Source: Microbacterium flavescens
Lineage (GTDB): Bacteria; Actinomycetota; Actinomycetes; Actinomycetales; Microbacteriaceae
Length of the DNA: 64,000 bases
Direction of reading: 5' to 3'
Assembly: GCF_018588945.1 (NCBI RefSeq)
Contig: NZ_JAFIWA010000001.1
Span: 496,001 to 560,000 of the forward strand
The translations under genes and the position numbers were made by a program. The notes under the pieces were generated by a model. That model searched no databases and had not been told where the DNA came from. It saw only the letters and a list, made by a program, of their open reading frames with translations. Shown one piece after another: positions 42,108-50,723 of the stretch (the stretch's first letter is position 1; every line of letters begins with the position of its first letter).

Positions 42108-42713
42108 GTGCGCTGGGACCGGTTCTTCGACGACCTCGAAGACCAGCTCGCCTCCGAGTGGGAGGCGGAGCGCGCCGCGCTCGACACCGAGGCCGAGCGG
42201 CTGCGGCTGTCGCGGGTGGCGCTGCACGAGCGGCTGGGTGAGCTGACGGGGAGGGATGCCGCGGCCGCGGTCGTCGTGATCGAGCTGTCCGACGGCACCG
42301 CGCAGCGCGCCACCGTGACCGGCGTCGGCGCAGACTGGGTCGCCCTGCGGCCGGTTGAGGGGCGCGGGGGTGCGGTCGTCGCGCCGTTCGCGGCCATCGT
42401 CGGTATCGGGATGCCGCATCACGACCTGCTGCGCAGCGCGCGACCGGCGGCACCGCGCTCGGCACTCGCCGAGCGGATGACGTTCGGCTTCGTCCTGCGC
42501 GACCTGGTCCGCCGCCGCGCGGGCGTGGTCGTCCATCTGTCCTCGGGCAGAGCGCTGACCGGCACGATCGATCGAGCCGGCGCCGATCACTTCGACCTCG
42601 CACTGCACGAGCCCGGAACGCCTCGACGCGCCGACGCGATCGCGGGACATCGCATCGTGCCGTTCGCCGCGGTCGCGTGGGTGCGGGTCGAGGGGAGCGC
42701 CCCGGCTCTGTGA
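42108..42713 (+). CDS. Hypothetical protein, about 201 residues
   Basis: GTG 42108 gives VRWDRFFDDLEDQLASEWEAE, which looks like a natural start; an in-frame ATG six codons earlier exists. A helical N-terminus (1-45) precedes two beta-rich repeats, each with a similar VVVIELSDGT / VVVHLSSGRALTGTIDRAGADHF pattern, suggesting a duplicated Sm- or Tudor-like fold. A -10-like TACTCT about ten bases before the GTG suggests a very short or absent leader. No function known. Confidence 0.7.
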   Translation: MRWDRFFDDLEDQLASEWEAERAALDTEAERLRLSRVALHERLGELTGRDAAAAVVVIELSDGTAQRATVTGVGADWVALRPVEGRGGAVVAPFAAIVGIGMPHHDLLRSARPAAPRSALAERMTFGFVLRDLVRRRAGVVVHLSSGRALTGTIDRAGADHFDLALHEPGTPRRADAIAGHRIVPFAAVAWVRVEGSAPAL

Positions 42714-42788
42714 CCCGGGGCGGCCGGGTGGCACCGGGCGCGCCGGTGCCAAGGCGTGCGGGCGCCCGCCGCCCAGGCGTGCGGGCCG

Positions 42789-43070
42789 TCAGTCGGGGTG
42801 GCGGACGGAGCCCGTGCCCCACAGCTCGGGGAAGCTCGCGTTCTGCGCCTGCTGCCACAGCGCGGTGCGGCGGGCCTCCTCGGCCTGGTCGTCGAGGTAG
42901 GCGGCGACGCTCGCCTCCTCCACACGCCAGCGCGTGGGAGAGCCGACTCGCATGCCTCGCAGGCGACCGTCAAGGACGAGCGCCATGACCTCGTCGACCG
43001 ACACGCCGAGTACCTCTCCCACCTGGGCGGGAGCGAGCAGACGCACGTCCGAAGTCGGGATTTCGGGCAT
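42789..43070 (-). CDS. Small helix-turn-helix protein (excisionase-like, BldC-like type)
   Basis: 93 residues from ATG 43070. A MerR/excisionase-type winged helix, LLAPAQVGEVLGVSVDEVMALVLDGRLRG, then MRVGSPTRWRVEEASVAAYL, occupies nearly all of the first 70 residues. No sensor domain. Such proteins in actinobacteria are often DNA-binding developmental regulators; specific targets are unknown. Confidence 0.85.
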   Translation of the reverse strand: MPEIPTSDVRLLAPAQVGEVLGVSVDEVMALVLDGRLRGMRVGSPTRWRVEEASVAAYLDDQAEEARRTALWQQAQNASFPELWGTGSVRHPD

Positions 43071-43120
43071 GCCCCCATTATGGCCTCGCCCCGGAGCAGC
43101 GGGCTCGGGCGCCATGCGGC

Positions 43121-43129
43121 TGTGGATAA
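43121..43129 (-). promoter_or_regulatory. Perfect DnaA box
   Basis: TGTGGATAA in the gap between the helix-turn-helix gene and the SAF-domain gene, about 1 kb from the match at 42060. Both are preceded by GGC-rich flanks. Confidence 0.4.
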
Positions 43130-43168
43130 AGAAATCGGCCGATCGGCGGCCTGGGTGACGATGGGTGG

Positions 43169-43798
43169 ATGACCGCCCTCGACGCCCCCCGCACCCCTCG
43201 CCGAGCCTTCTGGGGAGACGCCCGATTCCTCCTCGGCGTGCTGCTGATCGTCGCCTCCGTCGCCGGCGTGTGGTTCGTCGTCTCGGCTGCGAGACAGACC
43301 GCACCCGCGTTCGCGGCCGCCCGCACGATCGTCCCGGGTGAGGCCATCACGGCCGACGACCTGCGTGAAGTGGATGTCGCCCTCGGGTCGCTCGGCGTCT
43401 CATACCTGACGCCCGGTCAGCTCGACGGCGACGTCGTCGCCACCCGCACGATCGCCGAGGGCGAGCTCGTCCCGTCCGCCGCAGTGGGCGATGCGACGGG
43501 ATCCCGCACGACCAACGTCGTGGTGCGCAGCGCCGTCGAGGTTCCGTCATCGGTCGACACCGGCTCCGTGGTCGAGGTGTGGGCGGCGCCGCTGGAGGAA
43601 GGAGGCGACTACGCCAAGCCACGCATCCTGGTCGCCGACGCGACGGTCGTCTCGGTCGTCCGCGACGACTCGATGATGGGAGGCGGCGCTTCGGCGGTGG
43701 AGCTCGTGATCCCGCGAGCGGATGTCGCGGCCGCGCTGGCCGCCATGGCCGACCAGTCGGCGCTCTCGGTCGTTCCGACGGCGGGCGCGGGCTCGTGA
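43169..43798 (+). CDS. SAF-domain (CpaB/RcpC-like) membrane-anchored protein
   Basis: 209 residues. One membrane helix at about 21-41, a SAF domain at about 47-110 (ARTIVPGEAITADDLREVDV, LDGDVVATRTIAEGELV), then a beta-rich C-terminal part. CpaB-type proteins stabilise Tad/Flp pilus secretin assemblies. No other tad genes occur nearby, so the role here is open. The stop overlaps the next gene by GTGA. Confidence 0.85.
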   Translation: MTALDAPRTPRRAFWGDARFLLGVLLIVASVAGVWFVVSAARQTAPAFAAARTIVPGEAITADDLREVDVALGSLGVSYLTPGQLDGDVVATRTIAEGELVPSAAVGDATGSRTTNVVVRSAVEVPSSVDTGSVVEVWAAPLEEGGDYAKPRILVADATVVSVVRDDSMMGGGASAVELVIPRADVAAALAAMADQSALSVVPTAGAGS

Positions 43799-45063
43799 AG
43801 GTCGTCGTCGCAGTCGACGTGGGGCACGCGCTGGCCGACGGCCTGCGCCGCGAAGGGCTCGACATCGTGGCGGTGGTCGAGGCATCCGCTCTCTCGTTCG
43901 TCGCCGGTGACGGCCCGTCCGGCTCGGAGGGCGAGCGGGTGCTGCGGGCTGTCGCCGACGCCGATGCGGTGGTGCTCGAGGTCACGCGCGACACCGTGAC
44001 CGCCTCGGTCGTCGCGCTGTGCGACCGCGCCTCGACGCGGATCGTGCCGCTGTGCGCCGACCCGGCGTCGGAGCGGCTGGCGGCGGCATTCGGGCTCGAG
44101 CGGGCGGTCGGTATCGACGTCGAGCCGTGGCGCCTGGCCGACGTGCTGGCGTCCACGCCTGCGCCGGCGGCCGCTCCGGAGGCGTCGGCGCCGTCCGCTC
44201 CTCGGGTGATCGTCGTGTGGGGTCCGGCGGGCGCACCGGGTCGCTCGACCGTGGCGATCGAGCTCGCCGTGGAGCTGGCACGCGGCGGCCGGCACGTCGG
44301 CCTCGTCGACGCCGATACGCACGCGCCGTCGATCGCGCTCGCCCTCGGACTGGCCGACGAGGGCCCCGGCTTCGCGGCGGCCTGTCGTCAGGCGGAGCTC
44401 GGAGGACTCGACGCGCGGGAGCTGTCCCGCGTGAGCACGCCCCTCGGTCGGTCGGGGGTGGACGTGCTGACCGGCATCAACCGGCCGTCCCGCTGGCCGG
44501 AGCTGAGTGAGCGGCGCGTCGAGGGCGCACTCGCGGTCTGCCGCGACTGGGCCGACTTCACCGTCGTCGACGTCTCCTCGTCGCTCGAGCGTGACGAGGA
44601 GATCATGAGCGACCTCGACGGTCCCCGTCGCAACGCCGCGACGCTGGGCGCACTGCGCTCGGCCGACCTGGTCGTGGCCGTGGCCGGTGCGGACCCGGTC
44701 GGGGTGTCGCGCTTCCTGCGTGCGCACTCCGAGCTGCGCGCCACGATAGGTGCGACGCCGATCGCGGTCCTGGCCAACCGGCTGCGTCCCGGTGCCCTCG
44801 GCATCGACGCCCGCGGTCAGGTCCGCCGCACCCTGGACCGCTTCGGCGGCATCGAGGACGTGTGGTTCCTGCCGCAGGACCCGAGGTCGGCCGACGCGGC
44901 GCTGCTCGCCGCCCGGCCGATCGCCGAGGTCTCGCCGAAGTCTCCGATGACGCTCGGGCTGCGCCGGTTCGTGGGCGAGGCTATCGTCGCGCCTCCCGCC
45001 GCGGAGCGCCCGGCACGGCGTCGTCGCGTCCCGTCGACGGAGCGTCTCGCGCGCGCCGTCTAG
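43795..45063 (+). CDS. CpaE/MinD-like P-loop ATPase
   Basis: 422 residues, GTG start inside the preceding stop. An N-terminal receiver-like domain (about 1-125) precedes a ParA/MinD-like ATPase with the deviant P-loop region VWGPAGAPGRSTVAIELA near 143 and DADTH near 179. The P-loop ends GRST rather than the usual GKT/S, so the lysine is replaced by Arg. Coupled to the SAF protein, which looks like a CpaB-CpaE pair; in mycobacteria a ParA-like gene sits near pdtaS (Rv3213c). Pole or pilus localisation is an inference. Confidence 0.85.
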   Translation: MKVVVAVDVGHALADGLRREGLDIVAVVEASALSFVAGDGPSGSEGERVLRAVADADAVVLEVTRDTVTASVVALCDRASTRIVPLCADPASERLAAAFGLERAVGIDVEPWRLADVLASTPAPAAAPEASAPSAPRVIVVWGPAGAPGRSTVAIELAVELARGGRHVGLVDADTHAPSIALALGLADEGPGFAAACRQAELGGLDARELSRVSTPLGRSGVDVLTGINRPSRWPELSERRVEGALAVCRDWADFTVVDVSSSLERDEEIMSDLDGPRRNAATLGALRSADLVVAVAGADPVGVSRFLRAHSELRATIGATPIAVLANRLRPGALGIDARGQVRRTLDRFGGIEDVWFLPQDPRSADAALLAARPIAEVSPKSPMTLGLRRFVGEAIVAPPAAERPARRRRVPSTERLARAV

Positions 45064-45072
45064 GCTGGGAGC

Positions 45073-46560
45073 GTGTCGACCCTCAGCGATCTCGTGTACG
45101 CCCAGGGCCGTTCGAGCGCGGAGGACGTCGAGTGGCTCCATCGTCTCGCCGGCGACGGACAGCTCCTCGCCGATCTGGCCTTCGCGGACATCGTGCTGTG
45201 GGTCCCGACATCCGATGACTCCTTCGTCGCTGTGGCGCACACCCGCCCCAGCGGCGCGGCCACGCTCTTCTACCGCGACATCGTCGGCGACCGCGTGCGT
45301 CCGCAGTGGCGGACGCAGGTGCGCGACGCCTTCGCGACCGGGCGCATCGTCGACTCCGCCTCACCCGACTGGTTCGAGGAGACCCCGACGCGTGTGCGCG
45401 CCGTCCCGGTCGTGCGGTCGGGCGCGGCTGAGGGCCTGCAGACGGTCGGCGTACTGACGCGTCACACCAACCTCGGCGAGGCGCGCACGCCGTCGCGTCA
45501 GCAGATCACGTTCAACGACTGCGCCGACGAGCTGTTCGGAATGGTGGCGACGGGGGACTTCCCCGACATGAACGCGCCGACCTCGCCGCGCCGCGGAGCG
45601 CCCCGAGCCTCGGACGGGCTCGTGCGCCTGGACGTCGACGGCATGACGACGTTCGCGAGCCCCAACGCGCTCTCGGCGTTCAACCGGCTCGGATTCGACG
45701 ACGAGCTCGAGGGCGAGTCGCTCGTCGAGGTCGTGACGCGCATCCTGCCCGGCAAGCGCCAGTTCGACGAGTCACTCCCCGTCGTGGTGGCCGGCCGCGC
45801 GCCGTGGCGCTCGGACATCGAGGCGCGCGGCGTCACGGTGTCGCTGCGCACGATCCCGCTCCGAGATCACGGCAAGCGCATCGGCGCGATCGTGCTCTGC
45901 CGCGACGTCACCGAGATCCGCCACCAGGAGCAGGAGCTCATCACCAAGGATGCGACGATCCGCGAGATCCACCACCGCGTCAAGAACAACCTGCAGACGG
46001 TCGCATCGCTACTGCGCATCCAGGCGCGCCGCTCCCACAGCGAAGAGGCGCGCGAGGCGCTGACGCAGGCCATGCGCCGCGTGTCGGCGATCGCCGTGGT
46101 GCACGACACGCTGTCCGAGGGGCTGGCGCAGAACGTCGACTTCGACGAGGTGTTCGACCGCGTGCTGAAGCTCGTCGCCGAGGTGGCAGCCGCCCCCAAC
46201 ACGCGCGCGAAAACCCACTCGACGGGGCGCTTCGGCACGCTGCCGAGTGAATACGCGACGCCGCTCGCGCTCGCCCTGACCGAGCTCGTCACGAACGCCG
46301 TCGAGCACGGGCTCGCCGGTCAGGAGGGCGACGTCGAGATCATCGCCGAGCGCACCGACGAGCACCTCGAGGTGCGCGTGCGCGACACCGGCTCCGGTCT
46401 GCCCGAGGGGCAGGTGGGTCGCGGCCTCGGCACGCAGATCGTCCGCACGCTCATCCAGGGCGAGCTGGGCGGCACGATCGACTGGCACACCATCATGGGC
46501 AGCGGCACCGAGGTCACGATCGAGATCCCGCTGCGCTACATCGAGCGCTCGCGCGACTGA
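45073..46560 (+). CDS. pdtaS: Sensor histidine kinase PdtaS
   Basis: 495 residues, GTG start at 45073. GAF-like domain about 1-150, PAS domain about 180-285, then a HisKA_2 phospho-acceptor region with EIHHRVKNNLQT (His300/301) and an HATPase with ELVTNAVEHG and GRGLGTQIV. Cytosolic, no membrane helix. The partner PdtaR antiterminator regulator is not in the window. Location by whiB1 matches mycobacterial order. Confidence 0.95.
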   Translation: MSTLSDLVYAQGRSSAEDVEWLHRLAGDGQLLADLAFADIVLWVPTSDDSFVAVAHTRPSGAATLFYRDIVGDRVRPQWRTQVRDAFATGRIVDSASPDWFEETPTRVRAVPVVRSGAAEGLQTVGVLTRHTNLGEARTPSRQQITFNDCADELFGMVATGDFPDMNAPTSPRRGAPRASDGLVRLDVDGMTTFASPNALSAFNRLGFDDELEGESLVEVVTRILPGKRQFDESLPVVVAGRAPWRSDIEARGVTVSLRTIPLRDHGKRIGAIVLCRDVTEIRHQEQELITKDATIREIHHRVKNNLQTVASLLRIQARRSHSEEAREALTQAMRRVSAIAVVHDTLSEGLAQNVDFDEVFDRVLKLVAEVAAAPNTRAKTHSTGRFGTLPSEYATPLALALTELVTNAVEHGLAGQEGDVEIIAERTDEHLEVRVRDTGSGLPEGQVGRGLGTQIVRTLIQGELGGTIDWHTIMGSGTEVTIEIPLRYIERSRD

Positions 46561-46582
46561 GCGACCCGGCGCTCGGCGCCAG

Positions 46583-46703
46583 CGTGTCTCACTTGCGGCG
46601 GCTTGCGCGGTCGTCGCCCACAGTTTGTGCGACACAGCGCAGCGCCGCGTCGCACTCGGTGTGGGTGATGGATGCCGCGACCCGCCGTTTGTGAGACACG
46701 GCG
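46583..46703. repeat. Triple intergenic motif GTTTGTGAGACACGGCG between pdtaS and whiB1
   Basis: Copies at 46687-46703 and 46623-46639 (GTTTGTGCGACACAGCG, two differences) are in the same direction, and an inverted copy (CGTGTCTCAC followed by TTGCGGCGG) is at 46583-46601. The outer pair are inverted over 19 bases with three mismatches. It resembles a REP-type intergenic element. Other copies were not systematically searched for. Confidence 0.55.
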
Positions 46704-46744
46704 TGTACGCCAGCTGCAGGCCCGCCGCCAGGACCCGGCCCGGG

Positions 46745-46993
46745 TCAGGAAGCGCGGCGGGCGCGGGCGGCGCGGCGCTTGAGGGCGCGGCGCTCGTCTT
46801 CGGAGAGCCCGCCCCAGACGCCGGAATCCTGTCCGGTCTCGAGGGCGTACTGGAGGCAGATCTCGGTCACGGTGCAGCGTGCACAGACCGACTTGGCCTT
46901 CTCGATCTGATCGACGGCCGGTCCGGTGTTCCCCACGGGGAAGAACAGCTCGGGGTCGACGGTCAGGCAGGCGGCCTTGTCGCGCCAGTCCAT
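46745..46993 (-). CDS. whiB1: WhiB1 redox-sensing regulator
   Basis: 82 residues, iron-sulfur WhiB-like protein with Cys9, Cys37, Cys40 and Cys46 (C-x27-C-x2-C-x5-C) and GVWGG at 58-62, then a basic tail. ATG 46993 has AAGGAG eight bases upstream. The sequence MDWRDKAACLTVDPELFFPVG and the position beside pdtaS mark the WhiB1 branch, essential and NO-sensitive in mycobacteria. Confidence 0.95.
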   Translation of the reverse strand: MDWRDKAACLTVDPELFFPVGNTGPAVDQIEKAKSVCARCTVTEICLQYALETGQDSGVWGGLSEDERRALKRRAARARRAS

Positions 46994-47244
46994 TATGGTG
47001 CTCCTTGATACGAGAGGGTCTTGAAAATGAGGACACCGAATTCGGGTCCGGTACCCTGTGGGATGTGCGAGCAATCGCCCGCCCCACTTCGCTGTGGGAG
47101 CACACGGCTTCACCAATCGTCCCATAGCGGTTTACCTGAATCAAGGGATCCGGGGCAGGATTCTGTGCAGCTTGCTGAGTATTCCCTTTGCGACATAGAG
47201 AGTTCGCACAATCCGCGGGCCCGTCACTGGAGAAATCGTTAGGT

Positions 47245-47643
47245 ATGCGAACAAACACGCTGGGACGCACCGCCGCCGTGCTCGTCGCACTGGGGGGGCT
47301 GGGCCTGGTCGCGCTGACCGTGTGGCAGATCGTCGCCGTCGTCGCGGGCGACACCGCGTCGATCGAGAGCGCGCTGGCGCTCATCGTGCTGTCGGCCGTG
47401 GGCGCCGCGATCGTCCTGGCCTTCGCCGTCGGGATCTGGCGCGATCAGTCGTGGGGCCGCTCGGGTGCGATCGTCGCCCAGCTGCTGGTCCTGGCCGTCG
47501 CGCTGGGGGCGGCGACGGGCTCCTACGCCGAGCCGATCGTCGCGCTGCTGATCGCCACGCCCGCTGTGGTGGTGCTCGTGCTCCTCATCCTCGCCGTGCG
47601 CGAGGCGGGGAAGCGCGCTCGGACAGAGCCCAGCGCTGAGTGA
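47245..47643 (+). CDS. Four-helix integral membrane protein
   Basis: 132 residues. Hydrophobic segments lie near 11-33, 43-65, 75-92 and 96-118, with short loops and a charged C-terminus. ATG 47245 is preceded by AGGT only, so initiation is weak. It is divergent from whiB1 across 251 bases of relatively AT-rich DNA that holds both promoters; no clear consensus boxes could be fixed there. Position resembles the Rv3217c-type membrane gene. No function known. Confidence 0.75.
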   Translation: MRTNTLGRTAAVLVALGGLGLVALTVWQIVAVVAGDTASIESALALIVLSAVGAAIVLAFAVGIWRDQSWGRSGAIVAQLLVLAVALGAATGSYAEPIVALLIATPAVVVLVLLILAVREAGKRARTEPSAE

Positions 47644-47712
47644 GCCAGGCCCGACGGGCGGCCGTCGGAGGCGGCATCCGCTGATCTGAACAGCCGCCGG
47701 GAAGAGCTCGCC

Positions 47713-48189
47713 CTACGCAGCGTCGAGTCCGACGAGCTTGCGGACGCGCGCCACGTGGCCGGTCGCCTTGACGTTGTAGAGCGCGTGCTCGATGCGTCCG
47801 TCGGCGTCGATGACGAACGTCGAGCGCAGAACGCCCGTGACCGTCTTGCCGTAGTTGAGCTTCTCGCCCCACGCGCCGTACGCCTCGTGGACCGCGTGGT
47901 CGGGGTCGCTCAGCAGGTCGTACGTGAGGCCGTCGCGCTCGCGGAACCGCCGCAGCTTCTCGGGCTCGTCGCGCGAGATGCCGAGCACGGTGTAGCCGGC
48001 GGCCTGCAGCGGGGCGAGGCTGTCGCGGAAGTCGCACGCCTCGGTGGTGCATCCCGGGGTCATCGCCTCGGGGTAGAAGAAGAGGACGACGCCCCCGCCG
48101 CGCAGTGACGCCAGGGAGACCGGGCGGTCGTCCTGGTCGACGAGCGTGAAGTCGGGAGCGGGGGAGCCGGGTTCGAGGCGCGTGGTCAC
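47713..48189 (-). CDS. bcp: Thioredoxin-dependent thiol peroxidase (Bcp/PrxQ)
   Basis: 158 residues, GTG start at 48189. Peroxidatic Cys47 and resolving Cys52 are in TPGCTTEACDF, the PrxQ spacing of five. It reduces hydroperoxides in the cytosol using thioredoxin. It is nine bases downstream of rsgA on the same strand, so it is likely last in an aroA-rsgA-bcp run. Confidence 0.96.
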   Translation of the reverse strand: MTTRLEPGSPAPDFTLVDQDDRPVSLASLRGGGVVLFFYPEAMTPGCTTEACDFRDSLAPLQAAGYTVLGISRDEPEKLRRFRERDGLTYDLLSDPDHAVHEAYGAWGEKLNYGKTVTGVLRSTFVIDADGRIEHALYNVKATGHVARVRKLVGLDAA

Positions 48190-48198
48190 CCCTCCAGC

Positions 48199-49290
48199 CT
48201 AGGCTCCGTCGCGCAGGGTGTTGGGGTCGCGCTTGGCGAACGTCTCGAGCAGGCGCTGCAGCGAGTCGAGGCGGGCATCGCCGCCCGGGCCCAGGCGCCC
48301 CTCGGCGACCGCCTCGGCCATCGCGCAGTCGGGCGCATCGGGGAGGTGGGTGCAGCCGCGCGGGCATTCCTCGGCGATCTCGGCCAGATCCGTGAACGCG
48401 CGAAGGATGTTGGCCGGGTCGACGTGGCCGAGGCCGAACGACCGCACACCCGGTGTGTCGATGACCCAGCCGCTGCCGCCGTCGCCGCGGTAGCGGTACG
48501 AGACGGTGGAGCTCGACGTATGGCGCCCGCGGCCGGTCACCTCGTTCACATGGCCGGTCGCCCGCCGCGCCTCGGGCACAAGCGCGTTCACGAGCGTCGA
48601 CTTCCCGACGCCGGAGTGACCCACGAACACGGTCGAATGGCCGATCAGCGCTGCCCCGATGCGATCCAGCGGCATTCCGGCCGCCGGGTCGTCGTCGGTG
48701 CCCAGCGCGCTCGTGAACACCTCGAGGTCGAGACCCTCGAAGTGCCCGAGGAACTCGGACGGGTCGGCGAGGTCGGTCTTCGTGACGACGAGCAGGGGAC
48801 GGATGCCGGCATCCAGCGCCGCAACGAGGTAGCGGTCGACGAGCCGCGCGCGGGGCTCGGGGTCGGCAGCGGCGACGACGACGAGCATCTGGTCGGCGTT
48901 GGCGACGATGACCCGCTCGACCTGGTCGGTGTCGTCGGCGCTGCGGCGGAGCAGCGACGTGCGCTCCTCGATGCCGACGATGCGCGACAGCGTGCCCTGA
49001 TCACCGGTGGTGTCGCCGACCACCCGCGCGCGGTCGCCCGTGACGATCGGGGTCTTGCGCAGCTCGCGAGCCCGCACGGCGGAGATCGTGTGCTCGTCGG
49101 GGCCGTCCTCGTCGACCAGCGCGCTGTAGCGGCCGCGGTCGACGCCGAGCACTCGCGCGATCCGGGCGTCGGCGTGGGCAGGTCGACGCTTCGTGCGCGG
49201 CCGGTTCGCCTTCGGGTTCGGGCGGACGCGCACGTCGGCCTCGTCGAACTCGGGTTCGTCGTCCTCGTCGGAATCGTCGAGCCAGCTCAC
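48199..49290 (-). CDS. rsgA: Ribosome small subunit-dependent GTPase A
   Basis: 363 residues, GTG start at 49290 overlapping the aroA stop by GTGA. An acidic/basic N-terminal extension of ~45 residues precedes the OB fold; circularly permuted GTPase motifs follow (VVVTKTDL G4 near 176, FVGHSGVGKSTLVNAL G1, DTPGVRSFGL G3). Zinc-binding C-terminal CPRGCTHLPDAPDC. Assists late 30S assembly. Confidence 0.95.
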   Translation of the reverse strand: MSWLDDSDEDDEPEFDEADVRVRPNPKANRPRTKRRPAHADARIARVLGVDRGRYSALVDEDGPDEHTISAVRARELRKTPIVTGDRARVVGDTTGDQGTLSRIVGIEERTSLLRRSADDTDQVERVIVANADQMLVVVAAADPEPRARLVDRYLVAALDAGIRPLLVVTKTDLADPSEFLGHFEGLDLEVFTSALGTDDDPAAGMPLDRIGAALIGHSTVFVGHSGVGKSTLVNALVPEARRATGHVNEVTGRGRHTSSSTVSYRYRGDGGSGWVIDTPGVRSFGLGHVDPANILRAFTDLAEIAEECPRGCTHLPDAPDCAMAEAVAEGRLGPGGDARLDSLQRLLETFAKRDPNTLRDGA

Positions 49291-50660
49291 GATGCCTGCA
49301 TCGTCTCCGCGTGATGGCCGGCGGCGCTGCCGTCGTCGTCGATCATCGCCTGCCAGAGTTCGGGGAACTCGGGCATGGTCTTGGCCGTCGTGCCGATGTC
49401 GTCGACCTCGACGCCCGGCACGGCGAGGCCGATCAGCGCGCCGGTCGTCGCCATGCGGTGGTCGTGGTGGGCGTGCCAGGCGCCCCCGTGGAGCGGACGC
49501 GGCACGATGCGGATGCCGTCGGGCAGCTCTTCGGCCTCGCCCCCGAGGCCCCGCAGCTCGCCGACGAGTGCCGCGATGCGGTCGGTCTCGTGTCCGCGGA
49601 TGTGGCCGATGCCGTGCAGCGTCGACGGGGTCTCGGCGAACGCGGCCAGGGCGAAGATCGTCGGCGTGAGCTCGCCCGCCGCCGAGAGGTCGAGGTCGAC
49701 ACCCTGGATGCCGGCACCCGCCGTGACGGTGAGCGCACCGCCCCGGCGCTGTACGCGGGCGCCCATGAGCGCGAGGATCTCGGTGAGCATCGCACCGGGC
49801 TGCGTGGAGTGCGCCGGCCAGCCGGTGACGGAGACGGAGCCGCCGACCACCATCGCCGCCGCAAGGAACGGGGCGGCGTTGGAGAGGTCGGGCTCGATGG
49901 CGACGTCCTTGCCGCGCAGGGGCCCGGCGGGGACGATCCACTCGCCCTGACCTGGCCGTTCGACGTGGACCCCGCGGTGCGCGAGCGCTTCGACGGTCAT
50001 GTCGATGTGAGGGATGCTCGGAAGGCGCGCCCCGGCGTGGTGGAGGTGGAGTCCGACGTCGAACCGGGGAGCGGCGAGCAGCAGCCCGGAGACGAACTGG
50101 CTCGACGCGCTCGCGTCGATCGTCACCTCGCCGCCGCGCGTGTGGCCGTGGCCGCGCACGATGAACGGGAGGGCCCAGCGGCCCCCGTCGTCGATGTCGA
50201 CGCCGACGTCGCGCAGCGCGGTGATCATGGCGCCCATCGGGCGGTGCAGGGCGCTCTCGTGTGCGGTGATGGTGACGTCGCCGCGGGCGAAGCCGCCGAG
50301 GCCCGCCACGAACCGCATGACCGTCCCGGCCTGCCCGCAGTCGACCTCGGTGTCGCCGCGGAGGGGCCAGATCGGGCTGACGATGATGTCGTCGCCGAAT
50401 CGGCCGGCGCCCGGCTCGAGCGCGATGCCGACTCCGAGCGCCTTGAGCGCCTCGATCATGCGGGCGGAATCATCGGAATGCAGCGGCGCCATGAGGCGGC
50501 TCGGACCGTCGGCCAGAGCGGCCAGGATCAGCTCCCGGTTGGTGAGGGATTTCGACCCCGGGACGGTGACTGTGGCGTGCAGCGGACCCGCCGCCACCGG
50601 CGCACGCCAGCGTCCGCGCCCACCCGGCGCGGTGGAAGGGGAATAGCCGCTGCCTGTCAT
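49287..50660 (-). CDS. aroA: 3-phosphoshikimate 1-carboxyvinyltransferase (EPSP synthase)
   Basis: 457 residues, sixth step of the shikimate pathway to aromatic amino acids. PEP and shikimate-3-phosphate contacts GSKSLTNRELIL (about 35-46) and GQAGTVMRFVAG (about 109-120) are conserved, as are HDHRMA near the C-terminus and the usual two-domain length. Upstream of rsgA and bcp. A candidate SigH promoter for the opposite strand overlaps its start. Confidence 0.97.
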   Translation of the reverse strand: MTGSGYSPSTAPGGRGRWRAPVAAGPLHATVTVPGSKSLTNRELILAALADGPSRLMAPLHSDDSARMIEALKALGVGIALEPGAGRFGDDIIVSPIWPLRGDTEVDCGQAGTVMRFVAGLGGFARGDVTITAHESALHRPMGAMITALRDVGVDIDDGGRWALPFIVRGHGHTRGGEVTIDASASSQFVSGLLLAAPRFDVGLHLHHAGARLPSIPHIDMTVEALAHRGVHVERPGQGEWIVPAGPLRGKDVAIEPDLSNAAPFLAAAMVVGGSVSVTGWPAHSTQPGAMLTEILALMGARVQRRGGALTVTAGAGIQGVDLDLSAAGELTPTIFALAAFAETPSTLHGIGHIRGHETDRIAALVGELRGLGGEAEELPDGIRIVPRPLHGGAWHAHHDHRMATTGALIGLAVPGVEVDDIGTTAKTMPEFPELWQAMIDDDGSAAGHHAETMQAS

Positions 50661-50666
50661 CGGGTT
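50640..50666 (+). promoter_or_regulatory. Candidate SigH/SigR-type promoter for sigH
   Basis: GGAAT at 50640-50644 and GTT at 50664-50666 with 19 bases between match the redox-sigma consensus (GGAAT, about 18, GTT) and point toward sigH, 58 bases before its first ATG. This suggests autoregulation. Confidence 0.5.
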
Positions 50667-50723
50667 CTACCCTACTGAACCCCGTCCCCACGGCCGGGAT
50701 CGACGTCATGGAAGCGGAGACGG

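Noticed and set aside
49287-50660. AroA as a glyphosate-tolerant variant
   Set aside because: Differences from the E. coli GNAGTAMRPL segment are normal for the actinobacterial branch and tolerance cannot be read from sequence.
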